From the IMG/VR virus record IMGVR_UViG_3300020074_000055, positions 1 through 36,767 of that record: a DNA stretch of 36,767 nt; one strand, written 5' to 3'. Each line of letters begins with the position of its first letter. The first letter of the stretch is position 1. A program made the translations under genes and the position numbers. This document shows positions 1-9,330 of the stretch, in pieces. Source of the stretch: a virus. The notes under the pieces were generated by a model. The model saw only the letters and a list, made by a program, of their open reading frames with translations. It searched no databases and had not been told where the DNA came from.

Positions 1-72
1 AAGTAACTCTCTACCTTTTTTCGTAAGAATTGCATCTACGGTGATTGTGCCACTATTGCTCAAATAACCCAT
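1..72 (-). CDS. Virion-type protein, N-terminus only (partial)
   Basis: Only the first 24 codons are in the window; the gene runs off the left edge. The peptide starts MGYLSNSGTITVDAILTKKG. The ATG at 70-72 is preceded by a strong Shine-Dalgarno sequence (AGGAGTATTAAC then ATG), so the start is well supported. Short N-termini of this style occur on virion proteins of T4-like phages, and the gene follows the tail block on the same strand, so a structural role is likely. That is inference from context; the family is not identified. Confidence 0.6.
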   Translation of the reverse strand, partial: MGYLSNSGTITVDAILTKKGRELL

Positions 73-201
73 GTTAATACTCCTTTATTTTTAATTAGTA
101 TATTAAAATACATTTTATTGATACCCAAAACAAATAGTGGGTAGATTTCCAATATAAATATGGTTGTAAAATAATTTACCACAAATAATTGTTATTTTTA
201 A
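73..201 (-). promoter_or_regulatory. Intergenic leader with TATTTATA motif
   Basis: This AT-rich gap separates the 1332-residue tail gene from the next late gene. Read on the minus strand it holds CATATTTATATTGG (about 150-164), one of the recurring TATTTAT motifs found upstream of late genes here. A weak TACCC/GGGTA inverted repeat (about 121-146) is too short for a confident terminator. No open reading frame of note is present. Confidence 0.3.
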
Positions 202-3200
202 TTATTGTATATTATATTCAATGTCAGTATCAAGATTTGATGTAATTACAACAACAACCGGTCCACCGTCTGGCGTTACTGCAGGTATACAATCTTGGTT
301 TATTGCTTCATTATTTTTTCCACGAAGTTTTGTTCCAATAAATCTATGATTTTTTATACCAGTTGGTAAATTTTCAGATTTACGATAATCTGTTGATATT
401 TTTTCATAAGATGTTGGTGCTTCCATATTGTAACTTAATATGGTTGCATATCTTGGATCAAATTTTTGATAATAACTATCATCTCTGTATCTATCTATTT
501 GTTGATAGTAAGCAGTTTTTCTTTCTTTAGCATTATACCCAATTGAAGTTAAATTTTCAAAATCTATTCTATTTGAACGCAATGGAATAATGGATAATAT
601 TCCAGTTGGAGAATAAAACATATTTGATTGAACACTTATCTTTGATGATTTTGCAATCAATGTAGTTTCAAGTGAACTAATACTTGGTAGTATTGACTTA
701 AATGTTGATTGTATTTTTGTTTTAATAGTTGGTTTATATTGACTTTCAATTTTTTTGAATTTTGGAGTAATTTTTGCCTTTTTTCTAAATTGTATTTTAG
801 GTTTTACTTCAGCTTTTATATCTCTATCACCTTCAATATCATCAACTACAACACTAAAATTAGTTTCAACATCATATTCACCTTCAACATTTGCAATGTT
901 ACTTCCAAAGTTTTCTTCAAATCCAATCAATAAAGTTGATTTTTTTCTTGAAATAGATACTGCCGGTTTTGGTGCCTTATCCAAAACATTAGTATCAACT
1001 ACATTTACATTTTCAGCAGAAAAATCTCTATTTACTTTTACTTTTGAGCGTTCAAGAACATTTGGTTCTACAACCACACCTAAAATTTCATTTGTTCTTA
1101 ATGGTAATGTTTGACGAATTTGATCAAATACACTAAAATCAAATTTTGCAATTAAACGAATATATGCAGTAAAATCATTTTTGTTTGGATATTTTTTCCA
1201 GTATTCTCTTGCAAAATGTTTTAAGTTTACATATTCATCGGAATTTACAGCAGAGTATTCACCAAAATAATCATCAAGTGTTGTATATCCTAATGCCTCA
1301 TATATGTCTTCATTTATTATATGGTTTGGTGAAAATGCAACCATCAATTTATTTGTATCAATAGAAAATTTATCAAAATTTGAAACGGCAAATGATTCAT
1401 CAACTTTTAATGGAGCAAGTAATGATGCGGAGTCAATTCGGATTTTTTCTGTAAACGGTGTGTTATTTCCTGCAGTTACAATTTCCATATTATATGTTTC
1501 AACAAAACTTTCAAATGCACCGGAATCAAATCCATAAAAATAAGCATTTTTTGAAGAACTATAAAATGTATTTTTTGTTTGGTCTGGATGTGAACTTTGT
1601 ATACTTGTTGTAACTGCAACATCAAATTTTTGCCAAAATTTCCATTGTGCCTGTAAATCATAGAAAGAGGATGTTGGTGTATTACCATTGTAAGCACGAG
1701 CAGATAACACATGGTTATTGAAAGAAGTTTCATTTAATTGTTTTGCCCAATATCTCAATTCAAAAATTGAACCTGAAAGTATATTATTTGTTTGTGTATT
1801 TGATCCAGAACCAATGTATAATTGTCCACTTGATACCCATGCACGATTGTAATTTGATTCGGTGCTTCCAGTTACGGATATACTAGCAGACCTTTCTATT
1901 ACAACTTTTCCGTATTTTTCAGTTTTAACTATAAAATCATAAATTTGATTTGAAGAAGAATTATCATTTGTATATCTTCTTTTAATCATTAAATTTAATG
2001 GAACATCATCATAGAAATAATCATCGTTTATTGATGCACTTTTGTAACTACTACCATTTCCTAAATAAAAAGTTAAACTTCCTTTTTCAATATCAGTTCC
2101 ATTTTTATTTGCAGTAACAAACCAATCCACTCGACTACCACTTTGTTTTTGCAATACAGTTTGTATTGGATCCAAATCATATTTATACATTTTGTTTGGT
2201 TCCATTTTCCAACGAAATGTTAATGTATCTGGATATTGCCAATTGCCATCTTCATTGTTAATTTGTTCCCACGGAACTTCAACATAACGATTTGTTGTTG
2301 GTAGCGGATAACTTCCTGAAAAATTTAGATAATAAGTTTGTTTTTCAAATTCTGTTCTTGGTGTTTCACCGAAATCGGCATTATCTGGACCACCGTATTC
2401 TCTTATACTTAAAAGAGTTTTTGGTATGCCATAAGCAGCAAGTAATGCCCGTATTCCTCTTGCAGTTCCTTTTGTTTTGTAAATATATGGTAAATTATTT
2501 AGTATTCTACGCCAAACTTCTTTTGTTCTTTCTTCTTCTGTTTTTGCAAGGTATTTGTTTGTAGTTACTTTTCCAGACCAAATTGGTTCGCCACTACCAC
2601 TTAAACCAAGTGCATATTCCCAAAGGTCTTTTGCTTGTGTTCCATGTGATAATGTCCAACCTAAATTTTTTGCAGTTTCATATATTAAATCTTGTGATAA
2701 TCCGTCTTTTGGATTTTCTTTTCTTTGATTTTTTTTCAAAATATGGTCGGTATACAAATATATTATATCAAAATGTTGTCCAATCATATTTACAAAAACT
2801 GTAAATTCATCGTTATCTTCGTCATCTCTTAAAAATTCTGGTATTGCTTTATTGAGAGAGTTGTAATTTTTTAAATCATAGTTACTCGCAGACTCATATA
2901 AGTTATCATACCAATTTTGTCCTTCGGCAGATAATGTTGAATATAAACCAAATTTACCCTCTTTTGTTGCTATATTGTAATTACTTGCAGTTATATCCAA
3001 TTCATATTTTGGAAATGGTGTAATTGTTGATGATAGTTGTGATGTGTAATAATTACTACCGGTGGTTTCGTAATACATCCATTTTTCAAATTCATCAAAA
3101 CCACCAATTACCTTATCCCTTAAATTTGTAACTTTAATAACATTAGCATCAACGGAACCCGTATATGTAGATAATAAAACAAGTTGTGTGTTGTAATTTT

Positions 3201-4200
3201 CTATTAAACCCAATTTGAAAAAGAAATTTGCAAGTCTATCAGCAGCAGAAGAATAAAATATAAAGTTCTTAAACTCACGAAAATCTACATTTAATTTTAC
3301 ATTACTTCCGTAATCAAATACATATCTATTTAATAATTCTTGTGATGTTTGAACATTTGTGGATAATAAATCATTCCAAGATTTGTAATCAGTTTCAGTT
3401 GATAGCCAATAATCATAATCAACTTCAAAATTAGGTCCACTAATATATGGTATTTTACCAACACCTTCTTCTCTACGAACTGATACATTTTCTATCCAAG
3501 GTTTAAGTATCTGACTACCTAACCAACATTCGTAATAAACATCAACATCTGCTGGTAATGGCTCATATAATTTTGCATAAAAATATGTATCATCACCATC
3601 AGTTGTAATGTTTATTACATCTACTATTAAATTTTCACCAAAGTTTAATACTATCGGTGGCAAATATGTTGTTGATGATAGATATGTTAAAACAAAATCA
3701 CTTAATCTTTTAATTGCTTCTTGATTTGCAGCGTATTTTAAGGAAAGTCTAACTTCTCTACGATCTGCAGACAAATCGGATATAAATAATCTATAAGCAT
3801 CAGTTGATGGATCTCCAACCAAATTTCTAAAAAAGTTGTAAACAAATTTATATTCACCAACTGGTAATTTCAAAAACTCATGGATATGTCTATGAACATC
3901 CAATACAACATATTTTCTTTCTACGGTTGTTGATACACCATCAATTGTAACTTGTTCATTTACAGTTTTTGTTGTAAAAGGTATATCATATAACGATGCA
4001 CCATCAACATATGCAGTTGTTGGTAAAAATGCATGAAGTTCTAAACTGGCATCAGGATATTCAAAAAATTGAGTTGTTGGTGCATCCAAAACAGGAACAA
4101 CCAATTTTCTTTTTAATCTAATTGGTGTAAATCTGGTTCCTCGAATTGGACCTTTTGCTAATAAAATATCGTCTATATTTTTGTAACTAAAATTTGTCAC
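202..4200 (-). CDS. Large tail/baseplate protein, P2 gpI-like plus LamG-like domain
   Basis: This 1332-residue protein ends the visible tail block. Residues about 480-610 resemble the P2 gpI / wedge-periphery family: a conserved stretch of the type LPYIYKTKGTARGIRALLAAYG followed by IREYGG. Residues about 640-870 look like a concanavalin/LamG beta-sandwich, with alternating strands around TLTFRWKMEP and ELRYWAK. The C-terminal third is charged and beta-rich. In contractile-tail phages a gpI-type protein follows the gpJ/gp6 wedge protein, which is the arrangement here (gp6-like at 6454-8349), so it probably sits at the baseplate rim and may bind glycans through the LamG-like part. The start is GTG at 4200 because the nearer ATG at 4206-4208 runs into a stop after one codon. 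Structural role is fairly sure; the exact T4 counterpart (gp7?) is not. Confidence 0.75.
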   Translation of the reverse strand: MTNFSYKNIDDILLAKGPIRGTRFTPIRLKRKLVVPVLDAPTTQFFEYPDASLELHAFLPTTAYVDGASLYDIPFTTKTVNEQVTIDGVSTTVERKYVVLDVHRHIHEFLKLPVGEYKFVYNFFRNLVGDPSTDAYRLFISDLSADRREVRLSLKYAANQEAIKRLSDFVLTYLSSTTYLPPIVLNFGENLIVDVINITTDGDDTYFYAKLYEPLPADVDVYYECWLGSQILKPWIENVSVRREEGVGKIPYISGPNFEVDYDYWLSTETDYKSWNDLLSTNVQTSQELLNRYVFDYGSNVKLNVDFREFKNFIFYSSAADRLANFFFKLGLIENYNTQLVLLSTYTGSVDANVIKVTNLRDKVIGGFDEFEKWMYYETTGSNYYTSQLSSTITPFPKYELDITASNYNIATKEGKFGLYSTLSAEGQNWYDNLYESASNYDLKNYNSLNKAIPEFLRDDEDNDEFTVFVNMIGQHFDIIYLYTDHILKKNQRKENPKDGLSQDLIYETAKNLGWTLSHGTQAKDLWEYALGLSGSGEPIWSGKVTTNKYLAKTEEERTKEVWRRILNNLPYIYKTKGTARGIRALLAAYGIPKTLLSIREYGGPDNADFGETPRTEFEKQTYYLNFSGSYPLPTTNRYVEVPWEQINNEDGNWQYPDTLTFRWKMEPNKMYKYDLDPIQTVLQKQSGSRVDWFVTANKNGTDIEKGSLTFYLGNGSSYKSASINDDYFYDDVPLNLMIKRRYTNDNSSSNQIYDFIVKTEKYGKVVIERSASISVTGSTESNYNRAWVSSGQLYIGSGSNTQTNNILSGSIFELRYWAKQLNETSFNNHVLSARAYNGNTPTSSFYDLQAQWKFWQKFDVAVTTSIQSSHPDQTKNTFYSSSKNAYFYGFDSGAFESFVETYNMEIVTAGNNTPFTEKIRIDSASLLAPLKVDESFAVSNFDKFSIDTNKLMVAFSPNHIINEDIYEALGYTTLDDYFGEYSAVNSDEYVNLKHFAREYWKKYPNKNDFTAYIRLIAKFDFSVFDQIRQTLPLRTNEILGVVVEPNVLERSKVKVNRDFSAENVNVVDTNVLDKAPKPAVSISRKKSTLLIGFEENFGSNIANVEGEYDVETNFSVVVDDIEGDRDIKAEVKPKIQFRKKAKITPKFKKIESQYKPTIKTKIQSTFKSILPSISSLETTLIAKSSKISVQSNMFYSPTGILSIIPLRSNRIDFENLTSIGYNAKERKTAYYQQIDRYRDDSYYQKFDPRYATILSYNMEAPTSYEKISTDYRKSENLPTGIKNHRFIGTKLRGKNNEAINQDCIPAVTPDGGPVVVVITSNLDTDIEYNIQ

Positions 4201-4214
4201 TAAACCATCCGTTG

Positions 4215-5285
4215 TTAAATTGGGAATATCTTATCAATTGCCTGTTCAGCAGTATCAGTAGACAATACAGATGCCGCCTTTCTATTTGCCTCATTTATTT
4301 TGAAGGTTGAAGCATTAGCATCATTTCTAGCAGAATTTGATTGATCAATCGCATCATCTGCTGTATCTTGTGCATCTCTAATTTCTCCATCTTGTCTTGT
4401 ATTATCAACACTTATATCTTTTACATCACTTGCTAGACCAGTAACAACCGCCTGTGTAGTTGCAACATCGGATTGAATATTAGTGATTTCGTCTCTTTGG
4501 TCTGCAACATCAAGTAATGCTTCTTTTAATTCTTCAGCAGCTTTTGCAGATTCTTCTCTTTGTTTAATAACTTCCAATTCGGTTCTGAAAAGTGTTTCAT
4601 CTGCCTGTTGTTGTAGTGAAACTTTTGCTTCTCTTTGTTTTTCTGCAGTTGTTAAAGCATTTGCCCTCTCTGCACTAACGGATGAAAGAACATCATCAAA
4701 ATTAGAAATGGTTTGTAATTGATCACTAATAATAGAGTCTTTTCTAGCGTTTTCAGATTCAAGTTCGGAAATTCTAACTTGCAAACCACCTATTGTATTA
4801 TCACCTGCATTTGTTAAGTTATTTACTTTTGTTAAAAATTCTTTTTTTGCCAATTCACGAATTTGTTGATCATTTAATCCAGCTGGTAATGGTTTTCCTG
4901 TTATTTTTTCAAATTCACCTGGTAATAAAGCTCTGTTTTGTATACTTGATATTTTATTAAATACACTTTGTTCAGCGCTAATTGCGTCTGGTAATGACTT
5001 AAATTTTGTATCTATTATTCGTGTAAAATCACTACGAACATATCTACCGTCAAGAACAGCAACTTCTATAGATCCAAAGTTTTGAATTTCACTTTGTGGA
5101 ACATAACTTATTATACGGCCATTTAACTGATCTCTTTTTAGCATATTTATCATATCACTACCGAGTCTACCACCTGGAGTAAGGAAAGGAGGTGGTGGCG
5201 CTGGTGGAGCCGGTGGAACACCAGGAGGCGCTGGTGGAGCCGGTGGAACAACAGGAGGCGGCGGTGGAGTAGGTGATGAATACAT
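4215..5285 (-). CDS. Proline-rich, coiled-coil tail protein
   Basis: The 356-residue product begins with a Pro-rich stretch (residues 5-35, repeated PPAPPAPP), followed by a short globular part (about 40-165) and a long heptad-rich coiled coil (about 170-340, many E/K/A/Q residues). No enzyme motif is visible. It starts 2 nt after the stop of the upstream tail gene and lies 14 nt before the gpI-like gene, so it belongs to the tail operon. A trimeric fibre, whisker or connector role fits the coiled coil but is inference. The Pro-rich tract is coded by a 30-nt GC-rich repeat that is far from the base composition around it, and it matches, inverted, the Gly-rich repeat of the endolysin gene at 13081-13161. 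Confidence 0.7.
   Translation of the reverse strand: MYSSPTPPPPPVVPPAPPAPPGVPPAPPAPPPPFLTPGGRLGSDMINMLKRDQLNGRIISYVPQSEIQNFGSIEVAVLDGRYVRSDFTRIIDTKFKSLPDAISAEQSVFNKISSIQNRALLPGEFEKITGKPLPAGLNDQQIRELAKKEFLTKVNNLTNAGDNTIGGLQVRISELESENARKDSIISDQLQTISNFDDVLSSVSAERANALTTAEKQREAKVSLQQQADETLFRTELEVIKQREESAKAAEELKEALLDVADQRDEITNIQSDVATTQAVVTGLASDVKDISVDNTRQDGEIRDAQDTADDAIDQSNSARNDANASTFKINEANRKAASVLSTDTAEQAIDKIFPI
5197..5247. repeat. GC-rich 30-nt tandem repeat, two copies
   Basis: GGCGCTGGTGGAGCCGGTGG occurs on the plus strand at 5197-5216 and 5227-5246, with period 30. It encodes the PPAPPAPP tract on the minus strand. The same sequence appears in inverse orientation at 13094-13114 and 13121-13141. 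Confidence 0.9.
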
Positions 5286-5287
5286 AG

Positions 5288-6457
5288 TTATCGTGTAACC
5301 TTAAAGTAATAATTGTTATCAAAAATTTGGACATTATCACCACCATCTGTTTCTACTTTCAAAACTATACGATAAAATCTTTCTGGTTGAAATGCATTCA
5401 TCCAAACATTAAAGTAACTACTTGTTCCATCACAACTAATTTTTGAACCAGTGTAATTAAATGGTAGTATTATTTCATCCGTATGTGCATCTCTAATTTC
5501 ATAATAAGATGATGATGGTAGATAATAATTTACAGTATGATACGATTGAGTTGTATAATTTTTTTGTGGATATTTTGTATTTGCATAAATTTTTACTTTT
5601 GCTTTTTCATCTTGTGAATAAAACTTTTTTAATTTCAAATTTATATTCATATTACTATCAGTTATTGGACTCAAACTTCCAGTAATAAAAACAGAATCAT
5701 TCCAAATAACATGCAATCTTGGAACATATATTGTATTACTATCTGTTCCAAAAAATTTCAAACTGTTTAATGTATCTAATGAACTTTCAATATCATTACT
5801 AAATTTAAGTATAAAACCATCATTTTCAAATCTACCAGAACCAGTAACCCATTTTTTTACTATCTGTGTAACATCCATATACAAATCACTTGTCTGAAAA
5901 GAAAATGATTGTGTGCATTCAATATTATCATAATCCCACCATGTTCCTCCACCTTCTTTTGAGAAATATGATGACGTAACATTTGCAGATAAATTTGAAC
6001 CAAATAATATGGCAGCATCAACCCATGTTTGTGAAATACTATCCCATTCCAATGAGGATGTTGCAGGCGGTACATCCCATTCTGTTCCAACAGTTTTTGA
6101 AGTTCTATATTTCCAAGAAACACCGTCTGTTGAAAATGGATTATTAAAAAATCTACCAGTTCCATTTGTCCATGAAGAACTTACGGGATATGCATAAACA
6201 TCATATTCTTGTGGTATTTCTCTTACATCTGCTGTTCTCAATGATAAATAGTATTTTGCATTATTTGATATTTTACCTGCATTTATTTTTTCTTCAATTT
6301 CACTAATATCAAATTTTATTAGTATTCTACTATTGTATTTGGATGCAGTTCCAACTAATTCATGGGATAATTCTAATAATGAATCAAGACCTGAATTTTT
6401 TGATTCGGTTTTTTCATAAATTGTTGCATCTTTTTCAGCATATATCGAATATATCAT
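5288..6457 (-). CDS. Beta-rich tail protein, DNRLRE/CBM-like
   Basis: The 389-residue protein opens with YAEKDATIYEK and continues with SRILIKFDIS, a layout typical of DNRLRE-type or CBM-like jelly-roll modules in which a beta-sandwich starts with 'D-ATIYE' and a conserved LIKFD strand. Residues about 1-245 form this module, and about 255-389 look like a second beta domain (VKIYANTKYPQKNY, FYRIVLKVET). No catalytic motif is seen. Its ATG overlaps the stop of the gp6-like gene by 4 nt (ATGA), so translation is probably coupled. A baseplate-peripheral or receptor-contact role is likely by context. The family match is from memory and moderate. Confidence 0.65.
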   Translation of the reverse strand: MIYSIYAEKDATIYEKTESKNSGLDSLLELSHELVGTASKYNSRILIKFDISEIEEKINAGKISNNAKYYLSLRTADVREIPQEYDVYAYPVSSSWTNGTGRFFNNPFSTDGVSWKYRTSKTVGTEWDVPPATSSLEWDSISQTWVDAAILFGSNLSANVTSSYFSKEGGGTWWDYDNIECTQSFSFQTSDLYMDVTQIVKKWVTGSGRFENDGFILKFSNDIESSLDTLNSLKFFGTDSNTIYVPRLHVIWNDSVFITGSLSPITDSNMNINLKLKKFYSQDEKAKVKIYANTKYPQKNYTTQSYHTVNYYLPSSSYYEIRDAHTDEIILPFNYTGSKISCDGTSSYFNVWMNAFQPERFYRIVLKVETDGGDNVQIFDNNYYFKVTR

Positions 6458-8349
6458 CCAAATGCCCTCACTCTACCAATAATATCATTATCGGGATATT
6501 TTATTTCAAAAATAGATGGATCAAGTGACGGAAATATAATTCCATCTTTTGTTGCTTGTGGTATATTGTAAGCATTAGAAGAATATCCTAATGTTTGATC
6601 GTATAAATTATTTATTTTTACATCAACAACAGTTTGGACACCTTCTACTTTATCAAGTTCCGTATAAACATTACTGATAATAATTGGTTGGTTTATCTGC
6701 CATTTTTTTGTATTAAAGTATTGTTTTAATTTGTTTATACAACGAAGAACAACTTGGTTTGAATTTTGATCAGGAAATATGATTATATCAAATTCAATAC
6801 CGATGTTTATTATGTAAGCGTCACGAATGTTAATTGCATCCGTAAGCATTCTATAATGATTTAGATATGTTTTTAGATTTTCTTTTGTTGCATTATTTAC
6901 AGTAGTTAATTGTTTGTTAGCATCATACCCTAAAACATAAAAATTTAATGCTAAATCATTTTGTACCCGTTCACTATTAAAAATTGCTTCGGATATTAAC
7001 TGTGTATCTTTTGTAATATATGCTTTAGCGATAGAACCATATTTTGAAGGCAAACTATATGCACGAATTATGTAATCTTCTTTTGTAACAGCACGATTTT
7101 GAGCAGCAAAAGAAGCAAGTGCATTTTGACGAATTTCGTTTATTCCTTCTGCTGTTTTTCCACCAGTAGCTGGTACAGAATTTGTTACCGCAAGACTCGA
7201 TACCACTTGGTTGTATAAAACATTATCTAATCCAGTTTCATCAAGTAATATATTTCTGCTAATTACTCTTGTTAAAACATCACTTTGAACATTATCATCA
7301 ATACCTTTTCCAATAGTATAATGAATAGTTAGTGTTGTATTGTTTGGAGCAAGACCATATGTTTTTGTATAGAGAAAATTTGAAGGATCAATATCAATTG
7401 AAGTATTTGCTTCTAAACCAGTTAATGATGAACCAACTAAATCTGGATTTGGAATAAGAACTTCATCATCTAAATCAGCAACACCTGCACCGAATTGTAT
7501 TTCATATGATCCCAAATCAACAGTTCTTGTTGTAAATCTTCTAGCAACTTTTTTAAGTTTTAATAAATAAGGTGTTTCTGTTCTGTGTTGTGATAGGGTT
7601 TTATCATTTCTTGAAACGTTAATAACGGAATCAAAAATAGTATCTTGTGCTAAATATGGAACATGATGCCATACGTTTCCATCCGAGTCAATTGCATATA
7701 AAACTTCAATCATATCCAAATCTTGTAAAACAATTTTATCATAGGGTTTTGGATCTGTAAATTCGTAATCTACTGTTTTTATTGTTCCCGAAACAGCTTT
7801 AACTGATTTTTTTAATAACCAAAATAAAACTTCACCACTTCCATTTACTTCAAAAGGAGTTACTTCGGTTGGATCATTAGGACTACTAAACTTAAAATCA
7901 ACAAAATCAACTGTTCTAAACTCAATAGTATTAAATCCACCGCCGGTTGTTCCAACAACCATACCCGGTTCTATTGCAAATGCATACGCATAATCTGGTA
8001 CAATTTCACCATCAACTGTTTTTGCAGGAACTATTTGAAATATATCCAATACAACATTTGATGCAATTCTATTTTTTGGTTTATATCCCAATGATTGTGC
8101 CAAATTTAATATATTTGTTCTTTCACTAGAATGTAATATCATTGATTCTTGTAATGTAACATCGGTGTAATACGATAATACATCACCAACATAAGCGGCC
8201 ATTTCCAAAAACATCATACCCGGAGATGTTTCATTAAAATCTTGGTATGTATTTGGAAAGTAATTTTTAGCAAAATCAATAAGATTTTGTTTAAGAGAAG
8301 AAAAATCTCTTGATAAATAACGAATGTCTTTTTTTACCAAATCAGCCAT
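6454..8349 (-). CDS. gp6: Baseplate wedge protein, gp6 / baseplate-J family
   Basis: The 631-residue product shows the conserved N-terminal signature of T4 gp6-like wedge proteins: residues about 8-25 (RYLSRDFSSLKQNLIDFAKN), then SPGMMFLEMAAYVGDVLSYY and RTNILNLAQSLGYKPKNR. The middle contains KTAEGINEIRQNALASFAAQ and RAVTKEDY, characteristic of baseplate-J proteins. In T4, gp6 dimers form the inner iris of the baseplate and join wedges to each other. The preceding gene is gp25-like, the same order as in many T4-like phages. An SD-like GAGG lies upstream of the ATG at 8349. The length is close to that of T4 gp6 (660 residues). Confidence 0.92.
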   Translation of the reverse strand: MADLVKKDIRYLSRDFSSLKQNLIDFAKNYFPNTYQDFNETSPGMMFLEMAAYVGDVLSYYTDVTLQESMILHSSERTNILNLAQSLGYKPKNRIASNVVLDIFQIVPAKTVDGEIVPDYAYAFAIEPGMVVGTTGGGFNTIEFRTVDFVDFKFSSPNDPTEVTPFEVNGSGEVLFWLLKKSVKAVSGTIKTVDYEFTDPKPYDKIVLQDLDMIEVLYAIDSDGNVWHHVPYLAQDTIFDSVINVSRNDKTLSQHRTETPYLLKLKKVARRFTTRTVDLGSYEIQFGAGVADLDDEVLIPNPDLVGSSLTGLEANTSIDIDPSNFLYTKTYGLAPNNTTLTIHYTIGKGIDDNVQSDVLTRVISRNILLDETGLDNVLYNQVVSSLAVTNSVPATGGKTAEGINEIRQNALASFAAQNRAVTKEDYIIRAYSLPSKYGSIAKAYITKDTQLISEAIFNSERVQNDLALNFYVLGYDANKQLTTVNNATKENLKTYLNHYRMLTDAINIRDAYIINIGIEFDIIIFPDQNSNQVVLRCINKLKQYFNTKKWQINQPIIISNVYTELDKVEGVQTVVDVKINNLYDQTLGYSSNAYNIPQATKDGIIFPSLDPSIFEIKYPDNDIIGRVRAFG

Positions 8350-8363
8350 TTGTAACCGCCTCT

Positions 8364-8858
8364 TTATTTATTTATTATTGACTCTTTAATTTCTAAATTG
8401 CCTGTGTCATCAATAAATATCTGAATTGGCAAATATATGTTTGTTCCACCTATTTTTACAGTTAATTTTATTTCAACTGAATGGTCTTTTTCAACAATAT
8501 AATCTTGTTCACTTGGTATTATTGTTTCCAATTCTTGTATTACAAGATATGGCATCCATTCTTGAATTGCACTTTCAATTTCACCGTTTATTCTATTGAA
8601 AAAATCTTCTTCATTTGTAATGTTTTCAAATAGTATAGTTCTAATATCTGTTCCAAATGTTGGCAACATATATCGTTCACCACGAGCAGTCAATAACAAA
8701 TTTTTAAGATTTGAAAGAACTTGTTTTACATTAGTAAAACTTTGAAAAAATACACCATTTGGATTGTTAAACGGTATAGTTATACCAATTGGTCTTGCAT
8801 ATTTTAAGTTTGGAACTGCAGTATTTACAATTTCTCTTTTTCTACGGTAAAATGACAT
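8364..8858 (-). CDS. gp25: Baseplate wedge protein, gp25/GPW family
   Basis: The 164-residue protein carries the gp25/GPW signature: LSNLKNLLLTARGERYMLP (about 49-67), then FGTDIRTILFEN and the C-terminal sheet VEIKLTVKIGGTN. In T4, gp25 sits at the core of the wedge and contacts the sheath initiator; the old name 'gp25 lysozyme' is not supported by an active site. The start ATG (8858) has GGGAGATGATAA in front of it. The stop lies 14 nt upstream of the gp6-like start, and the unknown 139-residue gene ends 3 nt before this start, so the three are one translational unit. Confidence 0.92.
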   Translation of the reverse strand: MSFYRRKREIVNTAVPNLKYARPIGITIPFNNPNGVFFQSFTNVKQVLSNLKNLLLTARGERYMLPTFGTDIRTILFENITNEEDFFNRINGEIESAIQEWMPYLVIQELETIIPSEQDYIVEKDHSVEIKLTVKIGGTNIYLPIQIFIDDTGNLEIKESIINK

Positions 8859-8861
8859 TTA

Positions 8862-9281
8862 TCATCTCCCTTTTTTTTCTTCTATCTTTTTCATAAGAGC
8901 AGAATAATCTTTGGTTAAAGCAGACATTACTTCGTCTGGTATTTGATTTGGTGTATAACCTTGTGGAACTGCACCAGTATTTTGTCCAAAATTTTGAGCC
9001 ATATCGGCAGTAAACATAAATTCACCTTCCATATCTGCACTTTCATTTAGTGTTCTACGCGTTTCTTCCAATAAATCTTGTATAGAATTAAAATTTATTT
9101 TTGATTGTATTGGTTTTTTTACTGTTTTTTGAGCTTCTGTATAAAGAGACATACCGTGTTCAATTGCACGTTTTTGCGAAGGTTTACTTGCTTCTTTTTT
9201 TGTCACCTTTTTTTCCAAAGCAATTTCAATTTCTTCACGGATTATTTCTCTAATTTTTTTGAAAAAACCATTGCTGTCCAT
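8862..9281 (-). CDS. Small charged protein of the baseplate operon, unknown
   Basis: This 139-residue product has a charged helical N-terminus (FFKKIREIIREEIEIALEKK), a linker and a Gln/Asn/Pro-rich patch (about residues 100-120), then a Lys/Glu-rich tail. I do not recognise the family. A GTG at 9284 could also start it, but AAAGGTGATGTG puts the SD at better spacing for ATG 9281. It lies just before gp25, so a baseplate assembly or wedge subunit role is plausible by context only. Confidence 0.6.
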   Translation of the reverse strand: MDSNGFFKKIREIIREEIEIALEKKVTKKEASKPSQKRAIEHGMSLYTEAQKTVKKPIQSKINFNSIQDLLEETRRTLNESADMEGEFMFTADMAQNFGQNTGAVPQGYTPNQIPDEVMSALTKDYSALMKKIEEKKGR

Positions 9282-9330
9282 CACATCACCTTTATATTGT
9301 TAATTGTTTATGTAAATAAATATAATAATT
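9282..9330 (-). promoter_or_regulatory. Short leader with TATATTTATTTA motif
   Basis: On the minus strand the sequence TATATTTATTTAC lies about 30-40 nt before the start at 9281. It belongs to the recurring TATTTAT set seen upstream of late genes, and is a candidate late promoter. Confidence 0.3.

Noticed and set aside
121-146. Terminator after the 1332-residue gene
   Set aside because: The stem TACCC/GGGTA has only 5 pairs and a long loop.
8364-8858. gp25 as a lysozyme
   Set aside because: The old label is not supported by an active site; it is a wedge structural protein.
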